Of a DNA stretch of 14,196 nt, positions 4,818 through 12,232 are shown piece after piece (within the stretch, counting starts at the first letter, position 1; each line of letters begins with the position of its first letter). This stretch comes from an uncultured Bacteroidales bacterium (GTDB lineage: Bacteria; Bacteroidota; Bacteroidia; Bacteroidales; P3). The notes under the pieces are model-generated. The model had not been told where the DNA came from. It was given only the letters and a program-made list of their open reading frames with translations, and ran no database searches. Where the stretch lies: contig CALDHX010000046.1 in assembly GCA_937901525.1 (NCBI GenBank), positions 1 to 14,196 on the forward strand. Direction: 5' to 3'. A program made the translations under genes and the position numbers.

Positions 4818-6140
4818 TTAACTAATCCAGCCTTGTGTTTTAGCGTATGCAATTAAAGCAGCTAAATCAGCTACTGAAACAGAGTTTGTTCCGTCAGAGA
4901 TATTGCCTGCTAAAAATAAATTCTTCCATTGTTGAGTTGTTGAGCCTAAATCTGTATCGTTATTTCCACCTGAAGAAACAAATCTCTGAGTTCCACTTCT
5001 ATATAAATGTAAAAGTTTTTCTCCTGCTTGGTCGGCGAATATTAAACCTCCCCATGAAGGAGAGAAAAGTTTAATATAATCTGTTCTTCCTTCGTATTGA
5101 AATCTAAGTTCACTAAGAATTTTTTTGATTCCTGTTAAATCTTGATCTGATTCCAAGTCACAGAAATCTTGATATACTAAATTCCATACGCCGGTAGATG
5201 AATTGATATTAAGAAACCAAACTCTTCTAAAAGTTAAGCTTCCCAAAGCATTATAAGCAACAACAGCGTAATAATTAAATAAAGCATATTTAACAAAGAT
5301 AAAGTCTGCAATTTTTATGAAATTGCCGTTAGCATCATTTGAAAGTGCGGATAATTGTTCTGCAGTTAAAGTTCCTGAACTTGCTGGTTGTGATGAAATT
5401 AAATATGTATCACTCATAGCAGTTAATACAGGACCTATATTTAACCAGCTATTAACTCCGTCTACAGTCATAATAACGTAAACATTATAAGGAACTGAAG
5501 TTCCTACTGCATAAGCATCATCATCACCAGCTAAAGAAGCATCTGGAAGTAAATCTTCGCTTGCTAAAAGTCCAAGTAAGTGAAAAGCACCCGGCTCGCC
5601 TTGTGGACCAGAAGGTCCTCTTTCTCCCTGTGGTCCTTGTGGTCCTTCTGGACCTTGAGAACCAGTTTGACCTGTAGCACCTGTGTCTCCTTTATCGCCT
5701 TTATCGCCTTTATCGCCTTTAGGAATACCAAAAACAAAAGATAAATGTTTTTCAGTTCCGAAAGATACAACGCTTACGCCAACAGTAGCAGGATCTCCTG
5801 CTGGTAGTGTGCCAGCACTCGCTTCTGCAGAGACTTCGGCAACTGGACCTGGAACTGGAAAGATTCCTAAATCAAACCATGAAGGTTCCTCTTGTCCTTC
5901 AAAAGCACGTGTAAAAATATAATATTCGTATGGCTCTTCTGTTCCTACGATATAGGCATCTCCATAATCCCCTTCGTAAGTCGCTGGATCAGGAAGCTCT
6001 TCAGCCGTATCAACTTGACCTATTACTTTAATACCAAATTCTGCAAGAACTGTTGTTCCTTGCTGGATATCTTTGATATCCTTCATGTTTTTATAGACTT
6101 GTTGTTGAATATTGCGAATTACTTTGACTGTATCAGGCAT
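4818..6140 (-). CDS. Collagen-stalk tail fibre / receptor-binding appendage
   Basis: 440 residues from ATG 6140 (GGGAGA 7 nt upstream; 1 nt after the stop of the gene before). Order: a helical N-terminus with coiled-coil look (1-30), likely for virion attachment; a domain at about 40-96 (GQVDTAEELPDP ... DAYIVGTEEPYEYYIFT ... SWFDLGIFP); 15 Gly-X-Y triplets at 142-184 (GDKGDKGDKGD ... GEPG), forming a trimeric collagen-like stalk; a second copy of the same domain at about 189-238 (LASEDLLPD ... DAYAVGTSVPYNVYVIMT ... SWLNIGP); then a long receptor-binding part ending DLGSTTQQWKNLFLAGN and DGTNSVSVADL. Collagen stalks and such endings are common in fibres of Firmicute phages. It is the last gene of the late unit. 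It is the probable host-range protein, a functional counterpart of phi29 gp12 but not a homologue. Confidence 0.8.
   Translation of the reverse strand: MPDTVKVIRNIQQQVYKNMKDIKDIQQGTTVLAEFGIKVIGQVDTAEELPDPATYEGDYGDAYIVGTEEPYEYYIFTRAFEGQEEPSWFDLGIFPVPGPVAEVSAEASAGTLPAGDPATVGVSVVSFGTEKHLSFVFGIPKGDKGDKGDKGDTGATGQTGSQGPEGPQGPQGERGPSGPQGEPGAFHLLGLLASEDLLPDASLAGDDDAYAVGTSVPYNVYVIMTVDGVNSWLNIGPVLTAMSDTYLISSQPASSGTLTAEQLSALSNDANGNFIKIADFIFVKYALFNYYAVVAYNALGSLTFRRVWFLNINSSTGVWNLVYQDFCDLESDQDLTGIKKILSELRFQYEGRTDYIKLFSPSWGGLIFADQAGEKLLHLYRSGTQRFVSSGGNNDTDLGSTTQQWKNLFLAGNISDGTNSVSVADLAALIAYAKTQGWIS
5691..5717. repeat. Three perfect 9-bp tandem repeats in the collagen stalk
   Basis: TTTATCGCC occurs three times in tandem and codes for GDKGDKGDK on the minus strand. 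The unit is a multiple of three, so copy-number change by slippage would alter stalk length without a frameshift. Confidence 0.8.
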
Positions 6141-6141
6141 T

Positions 6142-6699
6142 TTAATTTCTCCCTTCTGCAATTTTATCTTTCAAGTATGGAATATATCTATTAAATACGT
6201 ATTTATAAGCTTTTACTAAGCTTAAGAATCCAAAGCAAATAAACATAAGTAAATTAACAAAAGCTAATAGTAATAAATTATAATCGTGCGATCCTTGAAT
6301 AACTATATAAATAATTCCTACGGACGTTGCTGCAAGTGTTAAACCTTTAATCAATGTATCTTTAATTACTGAAGTAATCCAGAAATAAGTTAAAGAGTGA
6401 TTTTTTTTATCTTTCGTTTTACTTTGATAATACTCATCAATAATTTTTTTATTATCTGGATTCATCTCAGCAAAAGCTATGCCTTGATGTTTTAAGAACT
6501 GCATAATAATAAGACCGACTCCAGCACTCACAGCTGCAAAAATTGTCGTTTGTAGAACTTTTTCAGCTTTAAATCCGTTAATAAGTATAAATATAACAAT
6601 TACATAAGCAACACACATGATTAAAGCTCCGATAGCTCCAACATAATTGAGAACCGGAAGAATCTTTATTTCTAAGAAAGTTTGCTTTTTTTCGTCCAT
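6142..6699 (-). CDS. Membrane protein with four predicted segments, unknown
   Basis: 185 residues. Hydrophobic segments lie near 18-40, 50-68, 117-135 and 141-163, with a charged cytoplasmic-looking loop between (KTKDKKNHS near 94-102). No family is recognised. The ATG at 6699 has no AGGAG-type site; two 8-bp hairpins lie directly upstream (6713-6741 and 6756-6787), and an upstream in-frame stop rules out extension. Its stop is 1 nt before the tail-fibre ATG. Third of three consecutive membrane proteins in the position where phi29-like phages keep lysis genes, so a role in lysis (holin-like) or host-membrane change is possible but unproven. Confidence 0.7.
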   Translation of the reverse strand: MDEKKQTFLEIKILPVLNYVGAIGALIMCVAYVIVIFILINGFKAEKVLQTTIFAAVSAGVGLIIMQFLKHQGIAFAEMNPDNKKIIDEYYQSKTKDKKNHSLTYFWITSVIKDTLIKGLTLAATSVGIIYIVIQGSHDYNLLLLAFVNLLMFICFGFLSLVKAYKYVFNRYIPYLKDKIAEGRN

Positions 6700-6712
6700 A
6701 ATCTTATTAGAA

Positions 6713-6741
6713 GTAGAAGGCAGAAGTTATCCACCTTCTAC
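6713..6741 (-). promoter_or_regulatory. mRNA hairpin upstream of a membrane protein gene
   Basis: GTAGAAGG and CCTTCTAC pair perfectly over 8 bp with a 13-nt loop. It lies 13 nt before ATG 6699, which has no clear ribosome site. No T tract follows, so it is not a standard terminator; RNA processing or translational control is more likely. Confidence 0.45.
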
Positions 6742-6755
6742 CCATAAACAGGCTG

Positions 6756-6787
6756 ATAGACAGACCGAACTATCCTCTCCTGTCTAT
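6756..6787 (-). promoter_or_regulatory. mRNA hairpin across the end of the 136-aa gene
   Basis: ATAGACAG and CTGTCTAT pair perfectly over 8 bp with a 16-nt loop that contains the TAG stop of the gene at 6770. Together with the hairpin at 6713-6741 it makes a structured spacer inside the late mRNA. No T tract follows. Confidence 0.4.
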
Positions 6788-7180
6788 TTCTTTATTGATA
6801 GTAATTAAGGCTTTATAATGCTTAAATAAAGCGTGAATAACGTATTCATCTAAAGCCCATATACCAGCTACGATATACATACCTGTCTCTTTATAAATAA
6901 TTGCTGCTATAATCATACAAAGCATATAAATTGTTTGTCTAATTTTATCTTTGATAATAAAAATTAAAATTACACAGATTATAGCTGTTAAAGATAAAGA
7001 AATAAGCCTATTTTTAAAAGACTCTGATAAAATATCTGCTCCTGTTTTATCAGAACCTCCTATTTTTGTAAATGTTGCAATTAAGACAAAAATAACTACT
7101 CCAATAGTAAGAGCCAAGGAAAGGCAATAGAAAAGAATAGCAAGTTTTCTTACGTCTTTAGTTCTTTTTGACGCTTTCAT
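6770..7180 (-). CDS. Small membrane protein, possible holin
   Basis: 136 residues with a basic N-terminus (MKASKRTKDVRK) and hydrophobic segments near 13-37, 58-77 and 82-97, plus a weaker one near 101-118; the C-terminus is charged (NKEIDRRG). The start overlaps the preceding gene by 23 bp and has AAAGGA about 10 nt upstream. Length, basic end and three segments resemble holins, and so does the location after the collar genes, but no specific family motif is seen. Confidence 0.65.
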   Translation of the reverse strand: MKASKRTKDVRKLAILFYCLSLALTIGVVIFVLIATFTKIGGSDKTGADILSESFKNRLISLSLTAIICVILIFIIKDKIRQTIYMLCMIIAAIIYKETGMYIVAGIWALDEYVIHALFKHYKALITINKEIDRRG

Positions 7181-7439
7181 TAACTTTTATTCCTTTCATT
7201 TGTAAAGTATTGTTATGTGTTTCTTCAATAAGAATACGTATTTTTTCTTCCACATTAGAAAGTTTTTTGTTTGTTGCTGATAATTCACTTTTAAGAGCTT
7301 TGTTCTCTTCAACAATTTTTTTAGGAATAGAAAAATGACTTGATAGTTGCTTAGCAATAAATCTAATAACAAAAACAAGTAATCCAGATTCAGCTAATAA
7401 TGGAAGCCATGTTAAGACAAGTAATAAGATATAGTTCAT
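7158..7439 (-). CDS. Membrane-anchored coiled-coil protein, possible holin
   Basis: 93 residues: one N-terminal hydrophobic segment (about 3-28, MNYILLLVLTWLPLLAESG) followed by a charged coiled coil (about 41-78, EENKALKSELSATNKKLSNVEE) and a basic tail. The layout is of an anchored protein with a helical arm and is seen in several phage holins with a single N-terminal segment. GGAGG lies 12 nt before ATG 7439, and the gene follows the lower collar gene by 4 nt. A role in lysis or membrane modification is inferred from context. Confidence 0.65.
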   Translation of the reverse strand: MNYILLLVLTWLPLLAESGLLVFVIRFIAKQLSSHFSIPKKIVEENKALKSELSATNKKLSNVEEKIRILIEETHNNTLQMKGIKVNESVKKN

Positions 7440-7443
7440 AAAT

Positions 7444-8019
7444 TTAATTATCCTCCTCCTCTTCTTCTTCGTCTACATATATAAAGGAAATATTCGGAGT
7501 AACAAACTTTGAAAATAGTTTAGCATAACTATCAATAAATTCTTGCGATACGTCAGTTTTTAAAACGTCATTTAGATAAGAGTAAGCATCAATTTTAGAT
7601 CTCTTTATCTTAGAAACGTCTTGAGCGTTAAGATATGGAAGTTCTGTATCTGTATCAGTTCCCGGCTCTGTCTCGTCATGCAAAGCTTTATTCAATATTG
7701 TTTTAGCTCCAGTAATAAGTTCTTCATCTGTAAGATCTCTTAAATCACTTTGAATTTGAAGCCTTCTTACCCATGTAGGACCTTTTTGGAAAGTAATTGC
7801 TACTACTTTTGCTTTGAATAAATCTTCAGTTAAATTAACAATAGGATTAAAACCATAACGAGAAAATAAAAGCCAGTATAAAGTTCTTAAATAATCCCAA
7901 GGAATACAGTCTTTAGCGTAAGAATCAAAGTCATTATCAAAACAGTCTTTAAAAGAATCATAATTTGGAAAAATATCAGTAAATATTTTTGTATTATATT
8001 GCGGAAGCATACGAACCAT
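7444..8019 (-). CDS. Lower collar protein, phi29 gp11-like
   Basis: 191 residues, beginning MVRMLPQYNTKIFTDIFPNY. The FxDIFPNYDSF segment near the start and the Tyr/Phe-rich middle (WDYLRTLYWLLFSRYG) fit the lower collar family of small podoviruses, and the gene follows the connector gene as in phi29. It is shorter than phi29 gp11 (293 aa) and ends in an acidic tail DEEEEEEDN. The ATG overlaps the connector stop (TAATG), with GGAGGAG close upstream; a second ATG at 8010 is possible. It should form the tube between connector and tail knob. Confidence 0.75.
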   Translation of the reverse strand: MVRMLPQYNTKIFTDIFPNYDSFKDCFDNDFDSYAKDCIPWDYLRTLYWLLFSRYGFNPIVNLTEDLFKAKVVAITFQKGPTWVRRLQIQSDLRDLTDEELITGAKTILNKALHDETEPGTDTDTELPYLNAQDVSKIKRSKIDAYSYLNDVLKTDVSQEFIDSYAKLFSKFVTPNISFIYVDEEEEEEDN

Positions 8020-9137
8020 TATTCTTCTCCTCCCTCTTCTTCAACAGAATGTCCTGAACCAGCTCCGTTAGTTGATTCATCATAAACAACTCCGTCTTGG
8101 TTTATATCAATACCTGATACTGTTTCAGAAACTTCGCACCATATTCCCAAATTGTAAATACTATTAACTATATTACAGAAGTTTTGTCGAAGTGAAAGTC
8201 TGTCTTGGAGAGTAAGAGAAACATTTGTTGCGTTGACTTGATTTTCACTTTCTAAAATATGAGCTTGCTTTTCATAAATACCAGTATTTTCAATACCATG
8301 AGTTGATAAAAGCAAATTATCTAAGCTTTGCATAGCAAGGAAAAATTCGCTTGCTTTAAGAGTGGAAGAAGGCTGTAATTCTTGAAATTCTACAGGAGCT
8401 GTAATTGCCATATAAGGATTTCCTTCGATAGCTGCTTTATACATACTTTGAGCTGCAGCAGTAACTTCGGTATAAGAATCAGCATCTTTTACTCTCATTC
8501 CTTGTATACCAGATCCAATTAAAAGATTTGTTCTTAAAAAACATTCACAGTCGGCTTTCATATCCAATAAGTGATCGTTTAAACTGGCACGAGGTTCTCC
8601 CATTTGCCCTAATTGATTTATATAATCTCTTAGAATTACTGCAGAATTAGTTAAAAGTTCTTTTGTTATTGAATCTTTCATTACTACAACGTCTTTAATA
8701 ACATCTAATTTTTTATTGCCTAACATAGACTCTAATTTTCTGTAGTTACCTGTTTTATCATCTTTTGTTGATCCTGAAGTCATTGGAACAGGTCTAATAG
8801 TGTTGTAGCGACCATAGAAATCTATTGTTCCACAAAGAGCAAAAGGCATAAAATAAAACTCGCCGACTTCTTCGTAGTAAAAGAAGCAAAGAGCATATTT
8901 ATAATAAAGTAATCTTTCTAATTCTTGAGAAGAAAGTCCTGCAGGTAAGTTATACCATTTGAAAGTATTTATAGCTCGTTGCTCGTCTTGGATTCTAAAA
9001 ATTCGCTTTGCATTATCTTTTAATAATGGATCAGCAACGTCTTTCTTGCCTAATTTCATAGGAAGGCGTGTTTTAGGATTTATACCAGCTTGAATAAATG
9101 TTACTAAATCTGGTAAATTTGGTTGTTTTTGTCCCAT
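8019..9137 (-). CDS. Connector (portal, upper collar) protein, phi29 gp10-like
   Basis: 372 residues (phi29 gp10: 309). The family signature is clear around residues 70-120: ERLLYYKYALCFFYYEEVG, FYFMPFALCGTIDFYGRYN and RPVPMTSGS. The middle contains the long wing/stem helices (VKDADSYTEVTAAAQSMYKA and later). The C-terminus carries an extra Gly-rich and acidic tail ending EEEGGEE. In the virion twelve copies form the portal ring that the packaging ATPase works through. It starts with TAATG overlap on the preceding gene and GGAGGAG upstream, and its stop overlaps the lower collar ATG, so three structural genes are translationally coupled. Confidence 0.9.
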   Translation of the reverse strand: MGQKQPNLPDLVTFIQAGINPKTRLPMKLGKKDVADPLLKDNAKRIFRIQDEQRAINTFKWYNLPAGLSSQELERLLYYKYALCFFYYEEVGEFYFMPFALCGTIDFYGRYNTIRPVPMTSGSTKDDKTGNYRKLESMLGNKKLDVIKDVVVMKDSITKELLTNSAVILRDYINQLGQMGEPRASLNDHLLDMKADCECFLRTNLLIGSGIQGMRVKDADSYTEVTAAAQSMYKAAIEGNPYMAITAPVEFQELQPSSTLKASEFFLAMQSLDNLLLSTHGIENTGIYEKQAHILESENQVNATNVSLTLQDRLSLRQNFCNIVNSIYNLGIWCEVSETVSGIDINQDGVVYDESTNGAGSGHSVEEEGGEE

Positions 9138-9562
9138 TATTTAGCTCCTCCCTGTTTTCTTTTCATTTCTTCTAATAATTCGGCTTTTAAACGCTCCTTA
9201 TCAGCCTCAGAAAATCTACTTAATACATCAGAATTTTTGTTTTCTTTATCAGTAAATAATCCAGAAGTTCCAGCTTCTAAGAGCCTGTCGTTCACGCTAA
9301 AAGCTTTAGATCTAAATTTTTCTTGAATCATACCTTGAGCTGATTCTTGCCCCACAGCAGCATAATAAGCTGAGCGTTTTATAGGTCTAATCTGAACGTA
9401 TTGACCTGCTCCGCCTACTGCACTTGTTTCCGCTTTAATTTCGTTGCTGTTGTTGTTGCTTTTTATCTCTTTTTTATTTTTTTGAGAAGATTTTACTCCT
9501 CCGGTTATAATTCCAGAAGTTAGAGTAATAATTCTATTCATGCTGCTCTGTGCTATCCCCAT
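9137..9562 (-). CDS. Small structural-region protein, unknown
   Basis: 141 residues between tail knob and connector. The N-terminus has a short apolar stretch (ITLTSGIITGGV), then a low-complexity polar linker rich in Lys, Asn and Ser (KSSQKNKKEIKSNNNSN), then a charged helical C-terminus (EADKERLKAELLEEMKRKQ). AAGGAG lies 9 nt before ATG 9562, inside the end of the tail-knob gene (29-bp overlap). No family recognised. Gene position and helical tail suggest a minor head-tail joining or morphogenesis protein. Confidence 0.7.
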   Translation of the reverse strand: MGIAQSSMNRIITLTSGIITGGVKSSQKNKKEIKSNNNSNEIKAETSAVGGAGQYVQIRPIKRSAYYAAVGQESAQGMIQEKFRSKAFSVNDRLLEAGTSGLFTDKENKNSDVLSRFSEADKERLKAELLEEMKRKQGGAK

Positions 9563-12125
9563 AGTAATACGCTCCTTCGTTAATTTCGCTTGCTATCTCT
9601 GCTATTACGTGGCTATCTTCATTTATTCCTTCAAGACGAATAAGTTTGCCTTGAACGTAATTTCTATTGCCGAGATATTGTCTTATGGTTGCAATTACGC
9701 CTATAGTTGCACCATTATAAACTAATTTATTTCTTAATGCCTGTTTTTCTATGTCGCTACAGTCATAAAATTCAATAAATGGAAATATTTTATTGTTTGG
9801 AGTAAAAGCAGAAATTCTTGTTAAAGAATAAGGCAGAGCTTTTATATTACCAAGCTCATAAGCATACATATCACTAAATAAGCTTCTTGCTTCTTTTTGT
9901 TGTTGTTTAAGATATTTAATATCAAAATATCCAGCAATACCGGATATTCCTCCTCCGGCAACAGCACCAATAGCAGCTCCAGCTATACCGCCCGGCACAT
10001 TTGCTATTGCGGATCCTGCAACTGCACCAGCGGCTCCGCCTGCTAAAGCTCCAGCTCCTGATCCAGTTCCGAATCCCCACCAAGCTTGTTTTAAAGCTAT
10101 AGAATTATTAACGTCTATATTTTCAATTTGTCTATTAAATATTTGTTCGTAATTCTTATTTTGAACTTGATATTCTTCCCATTTAGAAGAAGCTGTAGCA
10201 ACAGAGAAATCTCCAGAACAAACTAAACCTTTTGGATCATTATAATCTTCGCCGTATAACCCTTTAAAATAAGGAGCTACATGAATATAAGGAGAGTAAG
10301 GTTTTAAAAAGTAATCTACGTTAATATCAACAATTCCTTTGTTTTTTTGAACGTTAATTTCAAACATAGAAGCAAAGTTTGGAGAAACAAAACGAGCGAA
10401 AGTTGTTTCAGATGCTATTTTCTTCTCTAACGGATTATCAACTATTTCTATGCAACGGCTATATATATCTTCAGAGCTTGAGATAGAAATATCAAAAGTT
10501 CCTTTTGCATTTTTAGGATAAATAACGATACCTACATTCGCCGTAATTCCTTCGATAGTTTTAGTTATAAAGTCATAATCAACCTCTTCGGTAAATCCGC
10601 TAATATCAATATCTCCGTCATTATTTAAAATTTCGGCAAAAGGACAATAAGGTAATATTTGGATATCGTAAACTTTGCTCGAAGTGCCTATTAAAGCTAT
10701 TGCTCTTGCTGTAGATAGAGCTATATTATTTAGAGTTGTAAATAATAAAGTATTACCATTTTTTACTCCTACTGAGCCATAAGGAATACAGAATATATCA
10801 TAAGGAGCTTCATAATTAGGATTTCTTGTTCCGTGTATAGTAGTCGAAACTTTCCCGAACTCTTTTTCGACAAGTTGAATTTGAATACGTGAAGCTGGAA
10901 TATTTGTTTGAAAAAGACGAGAAGCCATTTCATCATAACTTGGAACTCTTTCAAAAAAATACGAGCTATGAGTATAAACTTGATAAATATATTGAGATAC
11001 AGCAGCAAGTAAAGCAGGAGCATTTGAATTTGCACTTCTATAAGAATATTCTTTTGAGTAAGAAATATTTGCTGCAGTAGTAAATTGTAATTCATATAAT
11101 TTACCATTTTTTGAGACAATAATGCCTTGATATTGAGTTCTCCAGTCGGTAGTTGAAGGCTGATAATCAGGATCAAGAGCAGCAATATTTTTTACTTGTT
11201 GAACGATAGTAGGAAAAAATGTATCAAAACCGTATGTTAATAAATCTGGAGAAGCATTTGCATCAGTTGCATTACTTGCTACTCGCATATATGCTCCTTT
11301 ATATTGATCGAACGTTGAAGGATACGGAAAATATAATCTTGCCGTTTTATTAGCGTTTACAGTTGCTACTGCACCTTGTCTTGAAGCATTAGAAGAACTG
11401 GTTAAACAATATAGGTTCAATGAGATATTGTTTTCGTCATATAAATCAAAATAACCAGCTTCAATAGAATCTTGTAAAGCTTGCGGCAAGTCATTATAAG
11501 CTGTAGCAGCATCAGCAGGAGCTATTGTTTCTGATACACATGGACCTATATCAGAATTTTCTGCATCTCTTGCTAAATATCCTACTATCCAGCCCTGCCC
11601 TTTTCCTGAAAGCTTAGTTTTATTAAGTAGATATTCTCCCTTTTTAATTTGATTAAAAGTCATATTTTCTCTATTAAAAAGTAGAGTATTATCTGGATCG
11701 TTTAGATTTCCTCTTTCAATATATACTGGAGCATCAAGAACATTATCAAAAAAATCAGCTAAAACGTCTCTTTTTAGCATCAATTCCCATTGACCGCCTC
11801 TAACTCTAACAGCTTCTATAACAAACCAGCGTGAGACTTTTTTTGTTATAGTGTTATTCTCGGTATATGACTGCTCTTGGATAACATAATTCGGCTGCTC
11901 TACTTTAGCATATAAAGGATCAGTCGATTTTATGTTAATTATGTGACGAGCTGTAATTCCGTCCTCGATATTAAAGTTCGTATTTTCACGAATAAAACCT
12001 TTGTAAGCGGCAGGATTATTTCCTACTGGCGTAATAAGATTTAAATAGTCCTGAAAAGACGACAACCTTTTAATAATACGGTTGTAATAACTATTGTAAT
12101 CGTAAAGAATTAAAAGTTTAGACAT
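9534..12125 (-). CDS. Tail knob / major tail protein, phi29 gp9-like
   Basis: 863 residues (phi29 gp9: 599). The start LLILYDYNSYYNRIIKRL (4-21) is typical of the tail knob family, as is ERGNLNDPDN further on. Around 680-730 lies a Gly/Ala-rich apolar stretch (FGTGSGAGALAGGAAGAVAG, then PGGIAGAAIGAVAGGGISGI) with glycine-zipper spacing. In phi29 gp9 long apolar loops form a membrane pore at the tail tip, so this segment probably plays the same part in DNA ejection. Start: ATG 12125 fits the family N-terminus, yet no AGGAG is present upstream; the leader is pyrimidine-rich. The gene follows two hairpins after the capsid gene, so its level may be kept below that of the capsid. Confidence 0.88.
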   Translation of the reverse strand: MSKLLILYDYNSYYNRIIKRLSSFQDYLNLITPVGNNPAAYKGFIRENTNFNIEDGITARHIINIKSTDPLYAKVEQPNYVIQEQSYTENNTITKKVSRWFVIEAVRVRGGQWELMLKRDVLADFFDNVLDAPVYIERGNLNDPDNTLLFNRENMTFNQIKKGEYLLNKTKLSGKGQGWIVGYLARDAENSDIGPCVSETIAPADAATAYNDLPQALQDSIEAGYFDLYDENNISLNLYCLTSSSNASRQGAVATVNANKTARLYFPYPSTFDQYKGAYMRVASNATDANASPDLLTYGFDTFFPTIVQQVKNIAALDPDYQPSTTDWRTQYQGIIVSKNGKLYELQFTTAANISYSKEYSYRSANSNAPALLAAVSQYIYQVYTHSSYFFERVPSYDEMASRLFQTNIPASRIQIQLVEKEFGKVSTTIHGTRNPNYEAPYDIFCIPYGSVGVKNGNTLLFTTLNNIALSTARAIALIGTSSKVYDIQILPYCPFAEILNNDGDIDISGFTEEVDYDFITKTIEGITANVGIVIYPKNAKGTFDISISSSEDIYSRCIEIVDNPLEKKIASETTFARFVSPNFASMFEINVQKNKGIVDINVDYFLKPYSPYIHVAPYFKGLYGEDYNDPKGLVCSGDFSVATASSKWEEYQVQNKNYEQIFNRQIENIDVNNSIALKQAWWGFGTGSGAGALAGGAAGAVAGSAIANVPGGIAGAAIGAVAGGGISGIAGYFDIKYLKQQQKEARSLFSDMYAYELGNIKALPYSLTRISAFTPNNKIFPFIEFYDCSDIEKQALRNKLVYNGATIGVIATIRQYLGNRNYVQGKLIRLEGINEDSHVIAEIASEINEGAYYYGDSTEQHE

Positions 12126-12176
12126 TGTATAAATTTAAGATGAGGAGAGAGAGTATTATGAGGAAAATAGTATTCC

Positions 12177-12200
12177 AAAAGGAGAACTCCCTCTCCTCTT
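12177..12200 (-). terminator. Second hairpin between capsid and tail genes (attenuator)
   Basis: On the minus strand AAGAGGAGA and TCTCCTTTT pair over 9 bp (one G-U) with a 6-nt loop GGGAGT. The T run is part of the stem, so it is probably a partial terminator. Confidence 0.5.
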
Positions 12201-12201
12201 T

Positions 12202-12232
12202 AAAACTGTCCTATTCCGGATTAGACAGCTTT
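12202..12232 (-). terminator. First hairpin at the end of the capsid gene (terminator/attenuator)
   Basis: On the minus strand AAAGCTGTC pairs with GACAGTTTT (9 bp, one G-U) around a 13-nt loop that contains the capsid TAA stop. The T residues lie at the 3' side of the stem. With the next hairpin it would reduce transcription from the abundant capsid gene into the tail genes. Confidence 0.55.

Noticed and set aside
5691..5717. Possible CRISPR-like array
   Set aside because: The 9-bp units are directly adjacent with no spacers and code for protein.
5564..5922. Reading frames on both strands across the collagen repeat
   Set aside because: They arise from the repetitive Gly-X-Y codons in other frames and give low-complexity products; the fibre frame is clearly the coding one.
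10769..11185. 138-codon minus-strand frame inside the tail knob gene
   Set aside because: Leu/Ile-rich out-of-frame shadow of AT-rich coding DNA, with no independent ribosome site noted and no recognisable motif.
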